Positions 1 through 10,073 of a stretch of DNA of 64,000 nt are shown here, piece after piece. The stretch's first letter is position 1, and the number at the start of each line of letters is the position of its first letter. The position numbers and the translations under genes were made by a program. This stretch comes from CBDIDH01 sp965277595 (GTDB lineage Bacteria > Planctomycetota > Planctomycetia > Isosphaerales > Isosphaeraceae). The stretch lies in assembly GCA_965277595.1 (NCBI GenBank), contig CBDIDH010000001.1:930001-994000 (forward strand), read 5' to 3'. Below the pieces are notes generated by a model. It worked only from the letters and a program-made list of their open reading frames with translations. It ran no database searches and was not told where the DNA came from.

Positions 1-1243
1 ACGTCCAGCGCGACGGATTGAGCTCACCCAGGGTTTTCGCCCAACCGGGTAAAGCCTTCCAGACTTTCGCCTCGCCTCCCAACCCCAAAAGCGGCACAAA
101 AAGAACCGTCGCCGCCACCCAGGTCAGGGGCGTCCGAGGAATGATTGGGCTCAGAGTCAGGCCCATCGCCAGTGCGGCGGCAGAGCCCAGACCCAGAAGG
201 CCCAGAATGGCCATCGCATGCCCCAGATTTCCGTTGAATGTCAGAGACAAGGCCCAGACAATCAGGCATTCCACCAGACAGACCAGGGCAGCGACGCCCG
301 CTCGAACCGCCCAGCGCTGAAGGCCAGCCGAGAGAGGCCGACCCGCCGCAAGACCGCAGAGCAGTCCAAGACCAACGGCCATGACGCTGATCCGGGACAG
401 TCGAACGGCAATGGCCTGCAACTTCGCGGCCGAGACCTGAGCGGGTCCCAGCACTCGCGCGGGAATTCCAGCCTGGCCAATCGCCAGCAGCGCTGCGAGC
501 GATCCAAGGATGAGGATAAGTCCCCAGATCCAAGCCCGCCGCCCCTCGGCCTGCAACTCCTCGCTCAGAACCGTCCCGAGCGTCTCCGCCGTCGGCGCAT
601 CGAGAGCTGATGCGTCCGAAACCCGAATCAATGTCACCGGCCTCGACGCGGGAGGCGCCAAAACCTGCGTCTGAGCCGCGGGGAGGGGTTCGACGGCGAG
701 GACCATCGAGACACTTCCCAGGCCAAGCAGGTCGCCGGCGCGAGCCGTCGCGACCCGATCGACGCGAACGCCATTGATGAACGTCCCGTTGGCCGACCCC
801 AGGTCCTCGACCACGACGCTGCCGTCATTCCGGCGAATCAGTCGCGCATGTCGCCCCGAGACGACCGGCAGGTTCACCACCTTGTCACACGACTCGTCTC
901 GGCCGATGACAACGGGCGACGGCCCGACCTTGACCTCGTCCTGGCTCAACCCGAGCGCCTCAAAGACGCGAGCGGCGGGCAGAAGATAATTGCCCAGATA
1001 AATGGCATCAGTCGGCGTCACGGGCAGGCGTCCCGAGGCCCGTCCGGGCGTGCCGATCGCCGTTCCATTGGCGGACCCGAGGTCTTCAATGGTCGCCTCT
1101 CCCGGGCGTCCTTCCCAGATCGCCCGGGCGTGATAGCCCGAAACCGTGGGAAGGTTCACGACAAGGTCATTGTCGGGCTCGCGACCGATTCTCAGCACCT
1201 TGGGAACCGTCGAGAGCGCCTCGGAGGGAGGGTTCATGGACAT
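1..1243 (-). CDS. FHA-domain membrane protein, 3' end outside window
   Basis: Read leftward, the frame is open from an ATG at 1243 to the window edge, giving at least 414 residues. Two FHA domains are visible (about residues 15-95 and 105-190). Each carries the SG-x-H and SANGT phosphothreonine-binding motifs. About five hydrophobic helices follow (near 235-255, 284-300, 315-333, 345-365, 376-392), then a short NPSRW segment. FHA domains bind phosphothreonine peptides, so a cytoplasmic sensor on a membrane anchor is likely. FHA-FHA followed by membrane helices recalls FHA-ABC exporters of the Rv1747 type, but no Walker-type ATPase domain lies between the two parts. A second ATG six bases downstream (1237) is possible. 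The start is 21 bases from the stop of the next FHA gene, so the two are probably co-transcribed. The FHA call is firm; the transporter idea is inference. Confidence 0.85.
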   Translation of the reverse strand, partial: MSMNPPSEALSTVPKVLRIGREPDNDLVVNLPTVSGYHARAIWEGRPGEATIEDLGSANGTAIGTPGRASGRLPVTPTDAIYLGNYLLPAARVFEALGLSQDEVKVGPSPVVIGRDESCDKVVNLPVVSGRHARLIRRNDGSVVVEDLGSANGTFINGVRVDRVATARAGDLLGLGSVSMVLAVEPLPAAQTQVLAPPASRPVTLIRVSDASALDAPTAETLGTVLSEELQAEGRRAWIWGLILILGSLAALLAIGQAGIPARVLGPAQVSAAKLQAIAVRLSRISVMAVGLGLLCGLAAGRPLSAGLQRWAVRAGVAALVCLVECLIVWALSLTFNGNLGHAMAILGLLGLGSAAALAMGLTLSPIIPRTPLTWVAATVLFVPLLGLGGEAKVWKALPGWAKTLGELNPSRWT

Positions 1244-1264
1244 GAAGAAAGACGCCTCGGGCCG

Positions 1265-2179
1265 TCAGATGACCTTGAAGAGGAACCGCTGCTCTCCGCA
1301 CAGAAAATAGCCGCCCCGGGTGATCGCGACCTCGGAGATGCGCCCCCACAAACCGTTGCGGGATCGATCGTTGGCGACGACCCAGTGTCCGCGTTCATCA
1401 CGATAAACGCGTGCGTGGCGTGGGTCAACGTAGGGGTCGTCAACGACGATCGAGGAGGCTCCCAAGTCGCGTCCAAGCCAGTGTTCCTTCTCGGTCAGCG
1501 GGTGTCGGCGGTCGGCGGTTCCCTTGGCGATTTCCACGAGCGCGGCCGTCGACGACTTCGCGTTCAGGTCCGCCGTCGACTGACGGCCAGGCACTTCCCA
1601 TTTCTGGGTCGAGACAGCAACCGGTACGGGATGCTCGGCCGAGGCTGACGGGGGAGGCGCATCGAATCGAAAGAGGCGACCGCCGATCATGAACTCCTGA
1701 CCGCGCGAGAGTGCCACGGACGAGGCCCGGACGAACGTTCCGTTGCTGCTGTTGAGATCGCGAAGGAGCCAGGTCCACATGCCCCCGCCGTCGTCGCGTC
1801 GAACGATTTCGACATGACGCCCGGACATCCCCGAATCGTGCGGGATAATCAGGCTTCCGTCGACCCGGCCGATCACGAACGAAGTCGCGCGGACGCGAAC
1901 AATCTCACCGGTGGTGTCGCCGTCATCAAGGATGTGAAGAATCCCCATTGGCGGCCGCGAGCCTGGCCGGTAGACGGGTGTCTCCGTGCTTCGATCAGGC
2001 TCACCGGTCAGGCCAACCTCAGGGACGGTCCGATCGCCGGGGCTTCGAGCGTTCTGGTTCTCAACGACCGTGCGAGGGGACGCCGCTCTGACCTGGGATC
2101 GGATCTCTTCAACGGATTCCAACACGGTCGACTGCCGTCTTGGCGCGGCACCCTCTTTCCCTGCCCCGAATGAATCCAT
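1265..2179 (-). CDS. Protein with two FHA domains
   Basis: This is a 304-residue protein with two FHA domains separated by a Ser/Thr/Pro-rich linker. The first (about residues 90-170) has the SGRH and SSNGTF motifs. The second, at the C terminus (about 215-304), is more diverged: it has DPRH and RNGLWG instead of the usual SGRH and NGT. The first 85 residues are polar and probably disordered. There is no signal peptide or membrane helix, so it should be cytoplasmic. FHA domains recognise phosphothreonine, which implies a Hanks-type kinase elsewhere. It leads a leftward operon with the FHA membrane protein and diverges across a 425-base spacer from the FHA-STAND gene. Its exact partner cannot be deduced. 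Confidence 0.85.
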   Translation of the reverse strand: MDSFGAGKEGAAPRRQSTVLESVEEIRSQVRAASPRTVVENQNARSPGDRTVPEVGLTGEPDRSTETPVYRPGSRPPMGILHILDDGDTTGEIVRVRATSFVIGRVDGSLIIPHDSGMSGRHVEIVRRDDGGGMWTWLLRDLNSSNGTFVRASSVALSRGQEFMIGGRLFRFDAPPPSASAEHPVPVAVSTQKWEVPGRQSTADLNAKSSTAALVEIAKGTADRRHPLTEKEHWLGRDLGASSIVVDDPYVDPRHARVYRDERGHWVVANDRSRNGLWGRISEVAITRGGYFLCGEQRFLFKVI

Positions 2180-2604
2180 GATCCGAACCCTCTCGTCGCG
2201 GAAAACTCTTCGGGGCTCTGGAACGGGCCGTCAGGGCCGCTCGCCTGAAAACCTCGGCCAGAATATCATGAGTGTCAGCCCCCCTTCAATCGGTACATCA
2301 TTCGATTAGGTACGATTTCTTATTGAATGACATGGTTCATGATGATTCAATCTTCAAAGCAAATTCGAGCCCTTGATCCTCCGGCCGTTTCAAGTCAGGA
2401 AGGCACAATGATGACAGTTCATCGTGGTCGCTGGAATGATCGGCCAGAAGTCGTTATGCTCCGTTTCAAGAAATTGGCATGATTCCCGACGGAAACCTGC
2501 TCCTTAACAGGTTTCCCGGATGATTTTGACCTCGACCCACCCAGCGCATCCTGGTCTCGGCGGATTTGCGGTAGGCGTTTCCATCCTCTCAGGGTTCTCT
2601 GACC
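2180..2604. other. Divergent intergenic region of the FHA island
   Basis: This gene-free spacer separates two divergent FHA genes. Its middle part (about 2270-2380) is much more A/T-rich than the surroundings and must hold promoters for both directions. I see no convincing riboswitch, terminator or consensus promoter pair. Confidence 0.5.
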
Positions 2605-5600
2605 ATGGCGAATCTCCGGACGTGGGTCGTTGGTAGCTCCCCGGAATGCGACCTCGTGATTAACCAACCGGCCGTCTCGGGGAAGCACTGTCGCTTGACC
2701 CGGACCGCCGAAGGGTATGTTCTGGAAGATACCAATTCCACCAACGGAACCTTCGTTAACGGGTCGAGGATTACCGGCACTGTTCGGGTCCGCGAGTCGG
2801 ACGCGGTCACGCTTGGCCTGTCGGTGCCTCTGACCTGGCCCTCGGATCGTCCCAACGCGAAGGCTCCGGCCGCGGCCGGCTCGCGGCCTCCGATCCGGAT
2901 CGGAGGCGCGGCGGATAATGATGTCGTGCTTGAGCATCAGGCCGTCTCGCAACACCATGCCCGGGTCGTCTTTGAGTCGACAGGCGCGTTTCTTGAAGAC
3001 CTGAAATCCACCAACGGAACCTCTATCGGTTCGCGCGAGCGTCGGATCACGCGCGCGGCCCTGAGCGAACGCGACACGATTTTTTTTGGGTCGCTGGAAG
3101 TTCCCGCGTCTCGAATTCTTGGAAATGCCAAGGACCGACCAGCAGCCCTGACCGGATCAACGAAGCTGCTCGAATTCGGCGAAGGCCCGATGACCGTCGG
3201 CCGCGACCCGGATTGCGACCGGGTCTATGACATGCCCACGGTCTCGGGACGTCACGCCCGGTTGACCCGATCCAAAAGTACGATCCTGATCGAAGACCTC
3301 AATTCGGCCAACGGAACGTATGTCAATGGTCATCGGATCGACCGATCGACGCCCGTCGCCATCGGCGACCGGATCGGCCTCGGTGGTCTGACCCTGATGC
3401 TCAGCGAAGCCAGGCAAGCCAGCGCCGAGGGAGCGAATGGACATCGCCCGAGCCCGAATTCGAATGCCAAGCTGGTCGAGATTTTCATCTCGTCACCCAA
3501 AGATGTCGCGATGGAGCGGGTGATTGCCGAACGAGTGATCCGCAGGTTGGCGGACCGCCATGCGTCAACCCTCAATCTCGTGCCGGTCATCTGGGAGGAC
3601 AAACCGCTTCTGGCCTCGGACACGTTTCAGAACCAGATTCCTCCCCCTTCCAAGTTTGACATTTTCGTCTGCGTTCTCTGGTCGCGATTGGGGACACCGC
3701 TTCCCTCGACGATCCGTCGACCCGACGGCACGACCTATCAGTCGGGAACCGAGTTCGAGTTCGAGGATGCCATTCACGGATTTCGGAAACAGGGAAAGCC
3801 CGAGATGCTGGTCTACCGAAAGACCGCCGAGCCGTCGCTGCCGAGCCTCAACGACCATGCCGCGGTTGAAGACGCTCTCCTTCAGCACAAGAGGCTCGCG
3901 GAGTTCACCAAACGCTGGTTTCACGGGGCCGACGGAACCTTGACCGCCGCCTCGCACCAGTTCAGCGAGGTCGCGGATTTCGAGAAACGCCTTGAAGTCC
4001 ATTTGGATCAGTTGGTGGAAAAACGTGCCAGGGATGTCGGCGTGCCCGTCAACGTGGGAACAACTGTCGCCCGAGTGACCTGGACCGAGGGATCGCCGTA
4101 CCGGGGCCTTGAGGCGTTTGACTTTGAACACGAGGCCCTCTTTTTCGGCCGGACCCAGGCGGTAGACGGCGCCTTGAAGACCCTCCGCGACAAGGCCACG
4201 GCGGGCCTTCCGTTCCTCCTCGTTCTCGCCCCGAGCGGTAGCGGCAAGTCGTCGATGGTCCGCGCCGGCCTCTTGCCGATGCTCACGCAACCCGGGATCG
4301 TGCCAAACGTCTCGGCCTGGCGGCGCGCGGTGATGCGCCCGAGCGATGCGAAGGCCGACCTCTTCCTTGGTCTGGCCAGCGCCCTTCTCGGCGCCGGGGC
4401 GCTTTCGGAGTTCGCCCGGACCACGCGTCCCGAGGCGCTCGCCGAGCAACTTCGCGGTCGGCCTGACAGGGCCGTCGACATCATCGATCAGGCCCTGTTG
4501 AAGCTCGGAGAGAAAACCCGACTGGTCCTGCTGATTGACCAGATGGAAGAATTTTTCTCGTCGGAACGCATCACCGACTCAGTTCGGGTCGCCTTCTTCC
4601 GGCTCATTGAGACGCTCTGCCGACGCGGGGTCTGGGTGATCGCGACACTCCGCAGCGACTTCTATCATCGGTTCGCCGGCGCCCCGGAGTTGGCCCGCCT
4701 GAAATCGAACGGCGGCCAGTTCGACCTGCTCCCGCCAACGCCGACCGAGATTGCCTCAATCATCCGCGAGCCGGCCGTCATGGCGGGTCTCTCGTTCGAA
4801 CGCGACCCGAAAACCGGTAGTCTCCTTGATGACGTTCTCTGCGACGCCGCCTCGAAATCGCCCGAGAATCTGCCTCTCCTCGAATTCCTGCTCGACGAGC
4901 TTTACAATCGGCGATCACCTCGCGACAACACGCTGACCTTCCAGGCGTATCAGGAACTCGGCGGTCTTGAGGGCGCACTCGCCAATCGAGCGCAGGAGAC
5001 TTTCAGCCGTCTTCCGGCGGACGTCCAGGCGAAGTTTCCCCGGGTCTTCCGGCTCCTCGTGGCCATCGGCGAGACGACCGCGTCGGCCGCCACGCGCAAA
5101 CCCGCGCCGCTGGAAACACTTTACGCGGACCCAGCGTCCGGCAAACTGGTGACCGCCTTTGTTCAGGCTCGACTCTTTGTCAGCCAGCAAGGGGCCGACG
5201 GCATCCCCGTCACCGAGATTGCCCACGAGGCTCTCCTCCGAAGCTGGGAACCACTCCGCCAGTGGATCGTCACCGACCGCGAACTTCTTCGAGCCCGTTC
5301 CCGCGTCGCCGCGGTCGCCCGAACCTGGGACGAGAACAATCGGTCGTCCGACCGCCTGCTCGCCCCCGGCCAACCTCTCGACGAGGCGAAACGCCTGGTC
5401 AAGGCGGGTTTTGAACTTTCGCGCGTCGAACTCGCCCTGATTTCCGCGTCCACGATACGCGCGGCGATTCGAAAGCAGTCAAAGAACGTTTTTCTCACCA
5501 CCCTGAGCGTGGCCACAGTCGTCTCCCTGGCCGCGCTCGTCTTTGGATTTTATAACTCCTCGCGGGCAGGGAAGAGTTTCATCGCGGCTCGACTGATGGT

Positions 5601-8088
5601 TGACACGTATTTGAAGGAAATTGTCCAGGAAGGACTTCGCGATGTTCCCGGAGTGCAGGACAGCCGCAAGAATCTCGCCATTGATGCCACGAAAAAGTAC
5701 AAGGAATTCGTGGAAGATCACCCGGGCGATCCCGAGGTGAGAACGGGCTTCGTGAAAGCCCAGACCGCGTACGGATTGATCGAGGCCGAAATCGGCAGCC
5801 TCGTCGACGCCAAGAAGATCCTTCTTGCCGCCATCGAAACACAGAAACAGGTTATTGAAGACAACCCGGGCGTCCCCGCTTACCTCTTCCAACTCGCCAT
5901 CACTCAGCGCGGGCTGGGAACGCTCTGCTGGGAGTCTGGTGAGAACGAGGAGGCCCGGCCCTACCTCAAGGCCGCAATCGATGCCCTCGAAACTCTTCAT
6001 GACCATACCCCCAGCAATCTCGAATATCAGGAGGAGCTTGCGACCTCATGCAATGTCCTCGGCAACGTCCTGAGAGAACTCGGTGATGTGAACGGAGGTA
6101 GCGCTAGCTACGAACGCGCTCGCGTGATCTTTCGAGACCTTATCCGAATGCGAGAGCTGATTGTGAAGAACAAGAACGACGACAAGGAGGAAGAAAGGAC
6201 GAACAAAAAGAAATTGGTGAGTGGTTATATTGGTTACTCGGCGACAATCCACAATCAATCACTGATCGAGAAGGACAATGGTAACTATGCGAATGCCTCG
6301 ACATTGATGGAAAAAAGCAAATATTATGACGATCAGGCCACGCGGATTTCGCCGGATGCGCCGCGAATTCTCATTAATAAAAGCATTGGGTTAAGGAATC
6401 AAGGCGATCTGTTGATGTCGATGAAAGAAAAAGATAAAGCGAAAAGCTCCTTTCTCGAAGCCCTGTCGCTCAGTCAAAAAGCTCTCAACCAGAATCCGAT
6501 GGTCAGCCGATTTCAGTGGGTGCACGCCGAGAATCAAAAGGCAGTTGCGCGATACTGGAAGCTCGCCGGGGATCGCGCGAAGGCGGAAGCGTCTTACAAG
6601 GCTTGTTGCGCAACGCTCAGAGACCTGATCAAGCAGAGAGAAGAGCGTCCGGATTTTGGAGTTACCCTGATCAAAGGCCTGAGTGAACTCGCCGAGTTCC
6701 AGAAATTCGCGCCTTCACAGGCGAAATTCTCCGAGGCTGGAAAGGCCGATGAGGATCAGCCCGAATACATCCGCGCTCTCGACCGGGCTGTCGACGCCGC
6801 GCATCAGTCGACCCGTGACGGGCGATTTCCTCTCCACCCCGGCTTGAACTATCAGCTCGCCAAAGCACTGTATAATCGGGCGATTCCCGACTACGAAGCG
6901 GAACGTTACAAGGCCGCGATGCCGTTCCTTGAAGAATGTCTGAACGTCTACCGCGATCGCGTGATGACAACCAACCTCCGCAAAGACGAAGAGATCGTCA
7001 AGGACTATCTGGTCGCGACTCGATCCGCCGTTGAAAGTGCGGAGCATCTCGAACAGTCGGACAGAGCAACGAAATGGATCGAGGCCGCCCGCGCGACCGG
7101 CAAGGATTGCAAGAACCGCGAAGGCCGAGCCACTCTCGCCGCTCTCTTGTGTAGCCTGGGAAAGGTCCACACAAACGCCGGTCGGATCCGCGAGGCGACG
7201 AACGCCCTCGACCAGGCCCTCAAAATCTGCAACGCGGACCTGGTGGATTCGCCCTGGAACTGGTACCTCAACGTCACCCGGACAACCTGTTACAAGCAGC
7301 TCGCGATCCTCCATCGCCGCACCGGAGATTTCGCCGGAGAGATCCAGGCCCACCGCGACTGGCTGCGAGTTTGGGGTGAACCTTATCAAAATATGAAATA
7401 TTCACATCAATCGAATGCCAAACATGCCTCCACTGAGTCGGAAGCCGTCCGCATCCGCGAGTTTGTCAAGAATGAGCCTTCCATGAAGCGATTTACAATT
7501 CCGGTGGAGATTGATGGATTAAACTGCCCAATATACATTTATATTACCAATGTCAAGTACCCTGACGATCCATTCGGCGGTCAGGGCATCTGGCTTGAGA
7601 AGGAGCGCGGCGGACAGATCCCCAAGGACGTCGTCGACGCGTTTGGAAAGCTCCATAAGATCGCTCACGAGAATAATGTCTCGTTTACCGATCTCTGTGT
7701 TTATGCGCTGGGAACCGCGTCAAAGTCTTCTATCGAAGGAGCCTGGTCAATAATTAGCCTCGTCCAGAATGGTGAGGATATGACTGCCTGGGCGCCCTTT
7801 GATACCATGGTGATCGATGGCGACACCTTCATGCTGCTCAAGGGAAATTCTGAATATTACAAGAACGCAATTAAATTTGATTTTGCCAAGTCGCCAACCG
7901 AGATTGACTGGACCTGGAAATCTCCCCAACAAACCGTCGCCTCGGCCGGCGTGATTGCCGTGGAGAATGATATCCTCTTGATCTGTTGCGACTTTGGCGG
8001 CAAGGATCGACCGGCGGTCCTCGATTCCAAGCCTGGATCGGGTCACCTTTTATTGAAATTTCAGCGCAAGTCGTCACCCAAGCCCTGA
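2605..8088 (+). CDS. FHA-DUF4062-nSTAND1-TM-TPR giant signalling protein
   Basis: This 1827-residue multidomain protein starts at an ATG at 2605. The order is: three FHA domains (about 1-80, 95-175, 185-272; each with an SGKH/SQHH/SGRH and a NGT motif); a DUF4062-like domain (about 289-410, opening EIFISSPKDV); and an nSTAND1-type NTPase with Walker A APSGSGKSS (542-550) and Walker B LVLLIDQMEE (640-649). Next come one transmembrane helix (about 961-985), TPR-like helical repeats (about 1000-1600), a segment resembling DUF2610 (about 1627-1700, with ERGG-IP and NNVSF-DLCVYAL), and a C-terminal domain resembling planctomycete TIGR03067 (about 1710-1822, KPGSGHLLL near the end). STAND ATPases are regulated switches that oligomerise on ligand binding; many act in signalling or phage defence. 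FHA inputs suggest phosphothreonine control. Base composition falls in the TPR and C-terminal parts. The catalytic motifs are intact. The function is unknown. Confidence 0.9.
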   Translation: MANLRTWVVGSSPECDLVINQPAVSGKHCRLTRTAEGYVLEDTNSTNGTFVNGSRITGTVRVRESDAVTLGLSVPLTWPSDRPNAKAPAAAGSRPPIRIGGAADNDVVLEHQAVSQHHARVVFESTGAFLEDLKSTNGTSIGSRERRITRAALSERDTIFFGSLEVPASRILGNAKDRPAALTGSTKLLEFGEGPMTVGRDPDCDRVYDMPTVSGRHARLTRSKSTILIEDLNSANGTYVNGHRIDRSTPVAIGDRIGLGGLTLMLSEARQASAEGANGHRPSPNSNAKLVEIFISSPKDVAMERVIAERVIRRLADRHASTLNLVPVIWEDKPLLASDTFQNQIPPPSKFDIFVCVLWSRLGTPLPSTIRRPDGTTYQSGTEFEFEDAIHGFRKQGKPEMLVYRKTAEPSLPSLNDHAAVEDALLQHKRLAEFTKRWFHGADGTLTAASHQFSEVADFEKRLEVHLDQLVEKRARDVGVPVNVGTTVARVTWTEGSPYRGLEAFDFEHEALFFGRTQAVDGALKTLRDKATAGLPFLLVLAPSGSGKSSMVRAGLLPMLTQPGIVPNVSAWRRAVMRPSDAKADLFLGLASALLGAGALSEFARTTRPEALAEQLRGRPDRAVDIIDQALLKLGEKTRLVLLIDQMEEFFSSERITDSVRVAFFRLIETLCRRGVWVIATLRSDFYHRFAGAPELARLKSNGGQFDLLPPTPTEIASIIREPAVMAGLSFERDPKTGSLLDDVLCDAASKSPENLPLLEFLLDELYNRRSPRDNTLTFQAYQELGGLEGALANRAQETFSRLPADVQAKFPRVFRLLVAIGETTASAATRKPAPLETLYADPASGKLVTAFVQARLFVSQQGADGIPVTEIAHEALLRSWEPLRQWIVTDRELLRARSRVAAVARTWDENNRSSDRLLAPGQPLDEAKRLVKAGFELSRVELALISASTIRAAIRKQSKNVFLTTLSVATVVSLAALVFGFYNSSRAGKSFIAARLMVDTYLKEIVQEGLRDVPGVQDSRKNLAIDATKKYKEFVEDHPGDPEVRTGFVKAQTAYGLIEAEIGSLVDAKKILLAAIETQKQVIEDNPGVPAYLFQLAITQRGLGTLCWESGENEEARPYLKAAIDALETLHDHTPSNLEYQEELATSCNVLGNVLRELGDVNGGSASYERARVIFRDLIRMRELIVKNKNDDKEEERTNKKKLVSGYIGYSATIHNQSLIEKDNGNYANASTLMEKSKYYDDQATRISPDAPRILINKSIGLRNQGDLLMSMKEKDKAKSSFLEALSLSQKALNQNPMVSRFQWVHAENQKAVARYWKLAGDRAKAEASYKACCATLRDLIKQREERPDFGVTLIKGLSELAEFQKFAPSQAKFSEAGKADEDQPEYIRALDRAVDAAHQSTRDGRFPLHPGLNYQLAKALYNRAIPDYEAERYKAAMPFLEECLNVYRDRVMTTNLRKDEEIVKDYLVATRSAVESAEHLEQSDRATKWIEAARATGKDCKNREGRATLAALLCSLGKVHTNAGRIREATNALDQALKICNADLVDSPWNWYLNVTRTTCYKQLAILHRRTGDFAGEIQAHRDWLRVWGEPYQNMKYSHQSNAKHASTESEAVRIREFVKNEPSMKRFTIPVEIDGLNCPIYIYITNVKYPDDPFGGQGIWLEKERGGQIPKDVVDAFGKLHKIAHENNVSFTDLCVYALGTASKSSIEGAWSIISLVQNGEDMTAWAPFDTMVIDGDTFMLLKGNSEYYKNAIKFDFAKSPTEIDWTWKSPQQTVASAGVIAVENDILLICCDFGGKDRPAVLDSKPGSGHLLLKFQRKSSPKP

Positions 8089-8708
8089 GCCGTTCAACGG
8101 CATGCTCCCCTTGAACGAATCGTCGTCGCGCGGAAATCGCGACAACGTCTCAAGGTTCGACGCTCTTGACTGGGGCACTTCCCGTGCGGAGCACGCCCTC
8201 GCGTGGACTTTCCGCGTGTCCGCCCTCTCACCTCTTTGGCTGGGCTACCGAAGTCACTCGCCCGGTGGTCCGGTCTTTGAAATCGGCCCTCGCCGCCCGA
8301 TTCAACCAACTTGTCGCCGATGAGATCGCTGCCCTCGGCCGGCACCGGACTTCCGCGGTGTCGGAGGACCGATCCTTTCTGACCAGCCCCGCTCGATGTC
8401 TGCCCCTTGAGCCGATCCGAGCCGTCTTCCTTAAAAAGTGCTTCTACGGCTGAAAGGTGGCGTCGATGCCGGTCAAGGTCCGCCCGCCCGACTGTCCTGG
8501 CCCCGGGCCGGATGAAAAGCTTCCCTTTCTCGACTTCCACGACGCGGGCAAGTCTCAAACGACCGGGAACCACGTCCGAGCCGCCCTCCCTGCATTCGTC
8601 CCCTGGACAGTCGACAACATTCAGTTGCCCCCGAGCGGCTCGAATGGACTGTCCCGCCGCTCGGCGCCGACATGATTCTCGTTCATCTTGAAGGCATCAA
8701 TGAGAAAG
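8089..8708. other. 620-base region without a supported gene
   Basis: Several open frames cross this stretch on both strands, but none has a recognisable domain, a good ribosome-binding site or a plausible composition. Leftward frames read as Arg/Gly-rich low complexity. It may be degenerate coding sequence. I see no terminator with a T-run after the STAND gene. Confidence 0.4.
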
Positions 8709-8779
<71 letters not shown>

Positions 8780-8790
8780 TTTTGGGAATG

Positions 8791-8810
8791 TCGAGTCGAG
8801 TCGAGTCGAC
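8791..8810. repeat. Pentanucleotide repeat (TCGAG)x4
   Basis: Four head-to-tail TCGAG units (the last ends in C) lie just upstream of the 5' end of tRNA-Cys. No role is evident. Confidence 0.7.
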
Positions 8811-9039
8811 CATCTTATCGGCGGTCTCGGGGGGCCGCAAGCTGGGTTTTGAAGAGGATCGGCGCCCTAGGATCTGGGAATCAAGAACTTTTCTCGTGGC
8901 GGCTGATTTCGGGGGCTGCTAAACTCCCTTGAAAGGCGACGTTCTCCCCGTTCCAGATAAGTGATCGGCTTGTGTCTGCCCCGTTTCCTGCTCCGAAAGA
9001 CAGTGAACTCGCCTCGCGCGCGGGAAGGAGCGCCCGAAG

Positions 9040-9897
9040 ATGGCTCGAAAGCCGGATCGGTCTCGTTGCAACTCCCCAGGTTTGGAATTGAACGCCAATC
9101 TTCGCGGAACCGCTTCAGGGCGTCGGTTGGTCTACGTCGTGCTCTTGATCTGCGTGAACACCGGGTTCTCCACCGCGACCCCGGCCATAGGCGCGGGGGC
9201 CTCGTCCGACTCCTCACGCCGTAATGGAACCCCTGGAATGCTCGAACCGCGCACAGGGTCGCTGCTTGTCGACTATTACGAGACCTATCTCCGCGACCAC
9301 GATCTCGACGCCTTTCGTGAGCACGTTTCGGCCCGATATCTTGAAGGAACGCTTGCCCGCCTGATCGAATCCCACGAGCTGCAATCGCGCAGGGCGGCGG
9401 TCTTCGCTCTCGGTCTCCTCGGTTCGATCGAGGTGAATGGAGCCGTCGCGAAAGCCCTCCGAGATAACGACCCTGTCGTGAGGAACCTCGCGGAGAGTGC
9501 TCTCTGGGGAATCTGGACCCGCGCCGATAGCCCGGAGAACAATGCGACGCTCGCCAGTGTCTCGCTGTTGATCCGCCAGCAGCAGTACGAAGACGCGATC
9601 GCCCTGGCGACCCGACTGATCGCCCGCGCTCCGACCTTTTCCGAAGCGTACAATCAGCGAGCCTTCGCCGAGTTCCTCCTGGGACGCTTTCAGGAGAGCG
9701 CCGAGGACTGCCGAGTGGTTCTCGAACGCAATCCGCATCACTTCGGTGCGCTCGGGGGCCTGGCGAAATGTCAGATCCGGCTCGGCCAGCGTGGACCCGC
9801 GATCGAGACCCTGCGACGCGTCGCGAAGATCCAACCATTTAACCTGGGCATCCGCGACTGGATCGCCTCGCTTGAACTCGACAACGACGCGCCCTGA
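9040..9897 (+). CDS. Exported or anchored HEAT/TPR repeat protein
   Basis: This is a 285-residue protein. The ATG at 9040 follows GAAGGAG at a workable distance. A basic N terminus leads into a hydrophobic stretch (about residues 29-55), a probable signal peptide or anchor. The middle (about 75-170) has HEAT-like helices (AVFALGLLGS, LAESALWGIW). The C-terminal half (about 180-275) has three TPR-like units (YNQRAFAEFLLGRFQESAED and following). Such repeats mediate protein contacts and no enzymatic motif is visible. It stands alone between the tRNA-Cys region and a gene-free region. Specific partners are unknown. Confidence 0.8.
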   Translation: MARKPDRSRCNSPGLELNANLRGTASGRRLVYVVLLICVNTGFSTATPAIGAGASSDSSRRNGTPGMLEPRTGSLLVDYYETYLRDHDLDAFREHVSARYLEGTLARLIESHELQSRRAAVFALGLLGSIEVNGAVAKALRDNDPVVRNLAESALWGIWTRADSPENNATLASVSLLIRQQQYEDAIALATRLIARAPTFSEAYNQRAFAEFLLGRFQESAEDCRVVLERNPHHFGALGGLAKCQIRLGQRGPAIETLRRVAKIQPFNLGIRDWIASLELDNDAP

Positions 9898-10073
9898 GAT
9901 CACGGTCTCCTCAAAAAAGGGCCGACCGGCCTCCTCATCAAAAGTGACTGACCAGGGTTCAATTCCCCATTTCTTGAACGTTGACCAACATTGGCGTTTT
10001 CGTCGATCGATTCTCGGCCGTCTCACGGCGAAATCGCGATGCGTTGACGGTCACGGCCAGTCTCCAGAAATGA

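Noticed and set aside
8094..8573. 159-codon leftward frame
   Set aside because: It is Arg/Gly-rich low complexity, has no domain or ribosome-binding site, and overlaps equally poor frames on the other strand.
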